Positions 59,000 through 64,000 of a stretch of 64,000 nt of DNA are shown here, one piece after another. Made by a program: the position numbers and the translations under genes. The DNA is from an uncultured Clostridia bacterium (lineage in GTDB: Bacteria > Bacillota > Clostridia > Christensenellales > Aristaeellaceae): the NCBI GenBank assembly GCA_947166385.1, contig CAMVEB010000006.1, positions 62,001-126,000 of the forward strand, written 5' to 3'. Under the pieces are notes generated by a model that saw only the letters and a list, made by a program, of their open reading frames with translations, was not told the DNA's origin and ran no database searches. Numbering within the stretch: the first letter of the stretch is position 1; each line of letters begins with the position of its first letter.

Positions 59000-60835
59000 T
59001 TATTTCAGATCCGTACGAATGATATATACCGTTTCTTCAGCCATATTTTCCGGTTTCAGATCATATCCTGTATCTGTCAGGCGATCCTTTGTGGTTCTCC
59101 AAACATTCAAGGCACCGGTCAGATCCTTTTCCACAAGCGGAAGGAGTTTCTCTGCGACACCTTTTTCAGCGGTAAGGATACTGTCTTTCAGCGTTTTTGT
59201 TCCGGTTTCCTGCAGTGTGGACGCGCCGGTTGATACCAGCGTTGCGCCGGCGGAAAGCGTTACTGCAGCGTCAGAAGCCTGGGCCACACCGTCCGTATAA
59301 TCTTTCAGACCGGTTACAAAAGTGTTCACCTGATCAAGCTTCTCTTTCAGAGCCAGGAGCTGCTCCCGGGCCGCTGCCGCCTGTGCCAGTTTCGCAGTAA
59401 TCGTTTCGTCCTTCGCCAGATAAGCCTCTGTGTTCTCAGTCACCAGTTTTTCAATCTGTTCCTGTACGGCCGCTTCGGTCTGAGCCAGAATTGCTTCGCT
59501 TTTCATCTGAGCTTCCACAGCGGTGTCTACCTGTGCGGCCTGTTCCTTTGACACCAATCCGCCTTTCAGGGCGGCGGCATACTGTTCGGCAGTCATCTCA
59601 AACCCGGCAGCCTTCAGAACGGCTTCCAGCACCTTGCCTTTTACGGCCTCCAGAACGCCTGCCCTGATCTGGTCTTCTTTGGCTGCGACCTGTTTCCGGA
59701 CTTCCTCCGCGATTTTAGCGGAGGCAGCGGCTTTCAGCGTATCGGGATCAAGCTGCGCTATCACACCATCCAGGATTTCGGCATAATTCTCCGCAGTCAG
59801 CACCGGTATCGTGATGCCGGCATCCGCCAGACCGGAAGCAGCGATCTGGTCGTTGGCCGTATTCAGGATCGCTGCAAAAATCTGTTCCGCGCCGCTGTTC
59901 AATACATTGCTGTTCTTTTTCAGCGCAGCAAGGCCGGTATTCAGGGTAATCGCACCGTCCGATACCTGCTTCGCACCATTTGCCAAAGTGACCGCTCCGG
60001 CATCCAGCTCCGTTAACCCTTTGTTCAGCTCATTGATCTTGTCAGCGATTTCCTTCGCCTTTCCTTCAGTCCCGTGCAGATCAGAGCCGTTCTTCAGAGC
60101 AGTCAACAGCGCTGTAACTTCCTTCAGCAATGCGTCGGGATCCCCGTCGCCGACCCGGGCATCGATTTCCTTACAGACAGTTTCGAGCGGACCGGAGGAA
60201 CAGAAAGTCATCATCCAGCCCAGATCCGCATGATCCGCGTGAAATGATGCGGAGAAGGATGCCGGCATCTGCAGGGAAGCGTCCATGTTCGGCACAGCCC
60301 AGCCCACCAGCACGGACCGCTCTGCTTCCGTAAGCACAGCCGCGTTTTCCGTTTTCAGGTCTGAAATGCCTTCTTCGGGAAGCAGCAGCGCGGAAAGCAC
60401 CAGTGCGGGTGCCTGCCCTTCTGTCCGGTAAGTTACGGTCAGGACAGCTTCCCCGGTCTTTTCTTTCAGGTCTGCCGCGGAGATCTCCTCCCCGTCCAGC
60501 GTCAGGGTCACAACCGGCACTACAGCCGGGGCTTTAGCCGATGCTCCCTGATAGATCACGTTCTTTCCGTTTGCTTTCCAGACGAGTGTTTCGCCTTCCA
60601 GGGTAAAAGTCTCATTTCCGCCCACATTCTGAATGTCCGTCAGCATCGTGCGGTCAGTCAGTTCATCCAGCCCGTCCGTGTTCTCCAGGCGGATACTGTC
60701 GGTAATGCTTTTCACAGAGCCGTCAGCGCCTGCGACCACATAAACCCTCTCATGCTTCGTATTCTCGGCCAGCGCGCCGGTACATCCGAGTATCATGACC
60801 AGCGCTGTCAGCATCGCAATAATCTTCTTACTCAT
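59000..60835 (-). CDS. Secreted coiled-coil protein, partner of the MMPL exporter
   Basis: A 611-residue exported protein (signal peptide MSKKIIAMLTALVMILGCTGA). Residues about 25-230 are beta-rich; residues about 250-310 hold heptad repeats of the x-x-x-Leu-x-x-Gly type (LNKGLTELDAGAVTLANGAK, TLNTGLAALKKN), as in YhgE/Pip-related proteins, and residues 330-560 are mostly Ala-rich helix (coiled coil). A second heptad run lies near 515-560 (YTDGVAQASDAAVTLSAGAT). No C-terminal membrane anchor is visible. The gene follows the MMPL gene by 20 bases, so the product likely assists export or links the exporter to the cell wall. Function is inferred from context. Confidence 0.78.
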   Translation of the reverse strand: MSKKIIAMLTALVMILGCTGALAENTKHERVYVVAGADGSVKSITDSIRLENTDGLDELTDRTMLTDIQNVGGNETFTLEGETLVWKANGKNVIYQGASAKAPAVVPVVTLTLDGEEISAADLKEKTGEAVLTVTYRTEGQAPALVLSALLLPEEGISDLKTENAAVLTEAERSVLVGWAVPNMDASLQMPASFSASFHADHADLGWMMTFCSSGPLETVCKEIDARVGDGDPDALLKEVTALLTALKNGSDLHGTEGKAKEIADKINELNKGLTELDAGAVTLANGAKQVSDGAITLNTGLAALKKNSNVLNSGAEQIFAAILNTANDQIAASGLADAGITIPVLTAENYAEILDGVIAQLDPDTLKAAASAKIAEEVRKQVAAKEDQIRAGVLEAVKGKVLEAVLKAAGFEMTAEQYAAALKGGLVSKEQAAQVDTAVEAQMKSEAILAQTEAAVQEQIEKLVTENTEAYLAKDETITAKLAQAAAAREQLLALKEKLDQVNTFVTGLKDYTDGVAQASDAAVTLSAGATLVSTGASTLQETGTKTLKDSILTAEKGVAEKLLPLVEKDLTGALNVWRTTKDRLTDTGYDLKPENMAEETVYIIRTDLK

Positions 60836-60855
60836 AATGATCCTTCCTTTCCAAA

Positions 60856-62925
60856 TCAGCAGGCAGCTTTTTTCATTCCGGCTGTCGTGTGTACAATGAC
60901 TTTATCCATGATCAGCAGTACCGCCGGCAGGAGCAGCAATACAACTGCCACGCTCAGCAGCGCGCCGCGGGCAATCAGCCTGCACATGGAGGAGATAATA
61001 GCCACGTTGGAATAGAGGCCCACGCCGTAGGTGGCCGCAAAGAAGCCCAGGCCGCTGACCAGCACGCTCTGCGCGGCGGAAGCGACAGCGTCCTGAACCG
61101 CTTCTTTTTTATCCTTGCCCGCAAGCCGGTTCTGCTTGTAGCGGGTCGTCATCAGGATGGCGTAGTCCACCGTGGCGCCCAGCTGGATGGTGGAGATCAG
61201 GATTGGCCCCACGAAGGGCAGTTCCTGCTTCAGGTAATACGGGATGCACAGATTGGCCGCAATGGCCAGTTCGATCACTGCCACCAGCAGTACAGGCAGC
61301 GAGACGGACCGCTGCACCAGCATGATGATCACAAAGATCGCGATAATCGAGATCAGGCTGACAACCGTGAAGTCCCGGTCCGTACAGGCAATCAGGTCCT
61401 TCGTGCAGGGTGCTTCGCCGATCAGCATGCCGCCCTTGTCATATTTCTTCAGGATTGCGTTCAGGCTGTCGATCTGCTCGTTTACTTCATCCGAGGAGAT
61501 GACGTAAGCGCTGTTCACCAGCATCAGCTGGTACCGGTCTCCTTTTACCAGGGACAGCACGTCCTCCGGCAGGATCGATTCCGGAATCCCGGCGCCCAGC
61601 AGGCTGTCAATCCCGATGACGCTTTTCACGCCGTCCACCTGCTGCATTTCTTTCGTCATGTCCCGGACATCCTTCTGGGATACATCCGCGTCGACAAGCA
61701 GCAGATGCGTGGTGGACATATCAAAGGTTTCTTCCAGCTTTTTATTGGCCTGGACAGACTCCAGTTCCGGCGGCATGACCTTGCTCATATCGTAGTAGAC
61801 ATTCACATTCCGGTATCCGTAGAACGCCGGGATGATCATAACCAGCAGGATCACAGCCAGCACTTTATAGTGTTTCGTAACGAACCGGCCGATGCCGCTC
61901 ACATCAGGCAGCAGCGGTTTGTGGCTCGTTTTTTCGATCGCGCCGTCCAGCGCCCGGATCACACAGGGCAGCAGCGTCACCGTGCCAAGCACGCCCAGGA
62001 TTACGCCCTTGCTCATCACAATGCCCAGGTCTTTGCCCAGGGTGAAACTCATGAAGCAGATGCTCACAAAGCCGGCGATCGTGGTCAGGGAGGAGCCCAG
62101 GATGGAAGTGAAGGTCAGCCGGATGGCATTCGCCATGGCTTCATCCTTGTCGTCCGTCAGGGCTTTCTGCTCCTTGTAGCTGTGCCACAGGAAAATGGAA
62201 TAGTCCAGCGTCACAGCCAGCTGCAGCACGGCAGCCACCGCCTTGGTGATATAGCTGATCTCGCCCAGGAAATAATTGCTGCCCATGTTCCACAGAACGG
62301 AAACGGCAATGCAGAGCAGGAAGATCATCGGCAGCAGGAACGAGTCCATTGTCAGCATCAGCACAACGGCGCACAGTGCCACGGCAATGGCGACATAGAT
62401 CGCTTCCTGGTCCTCCACCAGCTGCCTGGTATCGGTCACGACCGCAGAAAGGCCGCTCACAAAAGTTTTTTCACCGGCAACCTTCCGTACCTGACTGATA
62501 GCTTCCATGGTTTCCTCAGAGGAGGAACCTTCATCAAAGAAGACGGCGGAAAGCATACAGTCGCCCCGCTGGAACTTCTCCCGAATATCATCCGGGATGA
62601 TTTCCACGGGCAGCGTTCCCTTCGTCAGTGAAGCGTACCCGATGACGGAGTCCACATGCGGTATTTCCTTCAGGGCGTTTTCCATATCCGCCTGGTCCTT
62701 CAGGTTCATACCCTCCGTAACCAGCAGGGAAAAAGCGCCCTTGCCGAAATCCTTCAGCAGAATCTCCTGGCCCTGGACGGTCTCCAGGTCCTGCGGCAGG
62801 TAATACAGCAGGTCGTATTTGGTCTTTGTACGGATCATACCCAGCACGGACGGCACCACCAGTGCAATGCACAGGATGATGACCAGTATCCGGTGCTGAA
62901 CCAGTCCTCTGGTAAATCCTTTCAT
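60856..62925 (-). CDS. MMPL/RND-superfamily exporter
   Basis: A 689-residue transporter. It has the two-fold MMPL layout: a first membrane helix (residues 10-30), an extracellular loop (about 30-165), helices TM2-6 with ITKAVAAVLQLAVTLDYSIF (about 245-264), a second loop (about 385-510) and TM8-12 with LISTIQLGATVDYAILMTTR. The conserved GATVDYAI-type and LDYSIF motifs carry the proton-relay Asp-Tyr pairs. Such proteins export lipids, surface glycolipids or drugs using proton flow. ATG 62925 is preceded by GGAGGAAG. It is divergent from a TetR regulator with shared promoter region and is co-transcribed with the coiled-coil partner. Confidence 0.93.
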   Translation of the reverse strand: MKGFTRGLVQHRILVIILCIALVVPSVLGMIRTKTKYDLLYYLPQDLETVQGQEILLKDFGKGAFSLLVTEGMNLKDQADMENALKEIPHVDSVIGYASLTKGTLPVEIIPDDIREKFQRGDCMLSAVFFDEGSSSEETMEAISQVRKVAGEKTFVSGLSAVVTDTRQLVEDQEAIYVAIAVALCAVVLMLTMDSFLLPMIFLLCIAVSVLWNMGSNYFLGEISYITKAVAAVLQLAVTLDYSIFLWHSYKEQKALTDDKDEAMANAIRLTFTSILGSSLTTIAGFVSICFMSFTLGKDLGIVMSKGVILGVLGTVTLLPCVIRALDGAIEKTSHKPLLPDVSGIGRFVTKHYKVLAVILLVMIIPAFYGYRNVNVYYDMSKVMPPELESVQANKKLEETFDMSTTHLLLVDADVSQKDVRDMTKEMQQVDGVKSVIGIDSLLGAGIPESILPEDVLSLVKGDRYQLMLVNSAYVISSDEVNEQIDSLNAILKKYDKGGMLIGEAPCTKDLIACTDRDFTVVSLISIIAIFVIIMLVQRSVSLPVLLVAVIELAIAANLCIPYYLKQELPFVGPILISTIQLGATVDYAILMTTRYKQNRLAGKDKKEAVQDAVASAAQSVLVSGLGFFAATYGVGLYSNVAIISSMCRLIARGALLSVAVVLLLLPAVLLIMDKVIVHTTAGMKKAAC

Positions 62926-62950
62926 GATTTCTTCCTCCTGTCCGGTGTTT

Positions 62951-62994
62951 ATTATAAACACCATGTTGACTTTCTCAACGCTGTGAATTATAAT
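62951..62994. promoter_or_regulatory. Interlocked divergent promoters with a palindromic operator
   Basis: Plus strand (tetR): TTGACT 62966-62971, 17-bp spacer, TATAAT 62989-62994. Minus strand (MMPL): TTGAGA 62978-62973, 16-bp spacer, TATAAT 62956-62951. The two -35 boxes form the palindrome GTTGA-CTTTC-TCAAC (62965-62979), a fitting TetR-family operator that would block both promoters at once. A second inverted repeat AATCAAT-N6-ATTGATT (63010-63029) lies in the tetR leader. Confidence 0.75.
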
Positions 62995-63116
62995 AAGCTA
63001 TGTGATCGAAATCAATAATCAGATTGATTATCGATCGTTTGTTAATCAACACTGCTTCATTTGCCATCCGGATATTCAACAAAAATGCCGATATTGTTCA
63101 GGAAAGAAGGAGCACC

Positions 63117-63692
63117 ATGGAAGAACAGAGAAAAGAAGACCGGCGCGTAAGACGTACAAAAAAAATGCTGACCCAGGCCCTGATGCAGCTTATGCAGGAA
63201 AAACAGATCAAAGAAATCACGGTCAAGGAACTGACAGATCTGGCGGACATGAACCGGGGTACTTTCTACCTGTATTACAGGGATGTGTACGACATGCTGG
63301 AAAAACTGGAGGACAGCATGTTTGAAGCGCTGGACAGTATCGCGGCCCTGCATGAAACTGATGCCGCCAGGCAGGAGACCAAACCGATCCTGCTGGACGT
63401 GTTCCGCTTTATCGAAGAAAACCAGGAGATTGTCCGGGTGTTGCTCAGCCCCCACGGCGATATGAAATTCCTGCATCGCCTGTATGATGTGATTCGGGGA
63501 AAGTGCCTTACCGGATTTCCATATGCCGCTGCGGCGGACAAAAAAAATGAAGCGGATTTTGATTACCGCTTCAGTTTTGTGATCTATGGCGCTTCCGGAC
63601 TGATCCGTGCCTGGGTGAATCGAAACTGCGCAGAGCCTGCCGTTCAGATGGCTGAGCTGGCCGATGCCCTGATTCGCCGCGGGAGCTTGTGA
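63117..63692 (+). CDS. TetR/AcrR-family transcriptional repressor
   Basis: A 191-residue regulator. The DNA-binding domain is residues about 8-60, with the helix-turn-helix ITVKELTDLADMNRGTFYLY (about 39-58), very typical of a Clostridia/Bacilli subgroup. The C-terminal ligand domain has ETKPILLDVFRFIEENQEIV and FVIYGASGLIRAWVNRNC. It most likely represses the divergent MMPL operon and itself by binding the GTTGA-CTTTC-TCAAC palindrome and releases DNA when an exported compound binds. ATG 63117 is preceded by AGAAAGGAG; the longer upstream frame has no ribosome binding site. Confidence 0.93.
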   Translation: MEEQRKEDRRVRRTKKMLTQALMQLMQEKQIKEITVKELTDLADMNRGTFYLYYRDVYDMLEKLEDSMFEALDSIAALHETDAARQETKPILLDVFRFIEENQEIVRVLLSPHGDMKFLHRLYDVIRGKCLTGFPYAAAADKKNEADFDYRFSFVIYGASGLIRAWVNRNCAEPAVQMAELADALIRRGSL

Positions 63693-63722
63693 AGTGCAGA
63701 ATCATCTCATTCCGCGCAGCTT

Positions 63723-64000
63723 TCAATCACGCTCATCCAGTCCTCCTGAAACGATGTGGTAATCCCCGGCGGCATCCATGCGCAGTTCCAGGTTCGCCGC
63801 TGCCGTCTTTTGCAGGCACAGGCGAACGTTCGGCATATCGCTGAAATCGACAAATTGCGTGGCGGCTTCCGGGTCAACGCCGGTTTTGATTCTCCTGTCA
63901 ATCAGCCGTTCACGGAGACAATTCTCCTCTGCGCTGACTGAGATCGTATAATCTGCGTAGCTTTTCAGTTCGCTCCAACCAGCCTCCTTCAGCAGCAGGT
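63723..64000 (-). CDS. Nucleoside/nucleotide kinase-like protein (5' end outside window)
   Basis: Only the last 92 codons are visible, ending at TGA 63725-63723. The readable sequence LLLKEAGWSELKSYADYTIS, then RERLIDRRIKTGVDPEAATQ and FVDFSDMPNVRLCL followed by RMDAAGDYHIVSG resembles the C-terminal lid and base region of the uridine-kinase/phosphoribulokinase-like P-loop family (nucleoside/nucleotide kinase family protein). The Walker A part lies beyond 64000. The substrate cannot be judged. The gene converges with tetR; only 30 bases separate the stops, with no clear terminator hairpin. Confidence 0.7.
   Translation of the reverse strand, partial: LLLKEAGWSELKSYADYTISVSAEENCLRERLIDRRIKTGVDPEAATQFVDFSDMPNVRLCLQKTAAANLELRMDAAGDYHIVSGGLDERD

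Noticed and set aside
60889-62631. Long plus-strand frame opposite the MMPL gene
   Set aside because: Rich in His, Gln and Arg, typical shadow of a membrane-protein gene; no start signal.
1-64000. CRISPR arrays, tRNA, rRNA, transposases or phage genes
   Set aside because: None was seen on either strand; the repeats found are promoter boxes, terminators and gene remnants.

Overview
The window is a chromosomal segment of a Gram-positive anaerobe, most likely a gut or rumen member of class Clostridia (Bacillota). This rests on gene content: AddAB instead of RecBCD, class III fructose-1,6-bisphosphatase, YesM/LytS-type kinases, BioY and an ECF S component, LarC, and GH43/GH10 xylan enzymes. It also rests on strong GGAGG ribosome binding sites and MKKLLALLL-type signal peptides. 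The genus is not recoverable from the sequence. I see no rRNA, tRNA, CRISPR array, insertion sequence or prophage.

Layout. 1-7.1 kb: flavoprotein end, broken GGDEF gene, GH43 xylosidase, AAC(3)-family acetyltransferase, then a two-component system (kinase plus response regulator with an OmpR/SARP-like output domain) and a membrane diguanylate cyclase. 7.1-12 kb (minus): potassium channel, polytopic membrane protein, MscS, and a second two-component system whose kinase has lost its phosphoacceptor region. 12.2-22.6 kb: two secreted S41-like proteins, a small membrane protein, a CoA-dependent acyltransferase, glycogen branching enzyme GlgB, MsrC and several gene remnants. 22.7-26.6 kb: a DUF4432 / fucose-isomerase-like / FGGY-kinase sugar operon. 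26.7-34.9 kb: Cys-rich/GNAT fusion, nucleoside-permease-family protein, AraC regulator, GH10 xylanase with a MATE exporter, flavin reductase, ABC exporter. 35-39.2 kb: ferredoxin-type aldo/keto reductase, broken phosphodiesterase, LarC with an ECF S component, plus remnants of a second copy of this module. 40-47 kb: addAB. 47.2-58.8 kb: acetyltransferases, secreted proteins, BioY, HD hydrolase, Fbp, a frameshifted second channel, Zn-macrodomain, RibD-C/RidA pair. 59-64 kb: an MMPL/RND exporter with its secreted coiled-coil partner, a divergent TetR regulator, and the end of a nucleoside-kinase-like gene.

Regulation. The most interesting signal is a promoter element repeated five times: GTKACGCTTTTGYAACG followed at fixed distance by a good -10 box and no usable -35. 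It precedes mscS, the 14.3 kb membrane protein, the acyltransferase, glgB and the second S41-like gene. It reads as two heptamers (ACGCTTT) 11 bp apart placed over the -35 position, the geometry used by SARP/PhoB-type activators, and two response regulators with such output domains are encoded nearby. A related element (TCACG, then GTGAACGC, then -10) precedes the first kinase and the diguanylate cyclase. Downstream of the box, glgB and the second S41-like gene also share a homologous structured leader RNA with compensatory base changes.

Decay. At least ten loci are broken: clean internal deletions (GGDEF, kinase, DUF4956/MBL chimera, FIST-GGDEF, an aldo/keto reductase and a LarC remnant), two in-frame amber codons (YfcE-like phosphodiesterase, RidA) and three one-base changes in A/T runs. 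This suggests real gene erosion, although the homopolymer changes could be sequencing errors.
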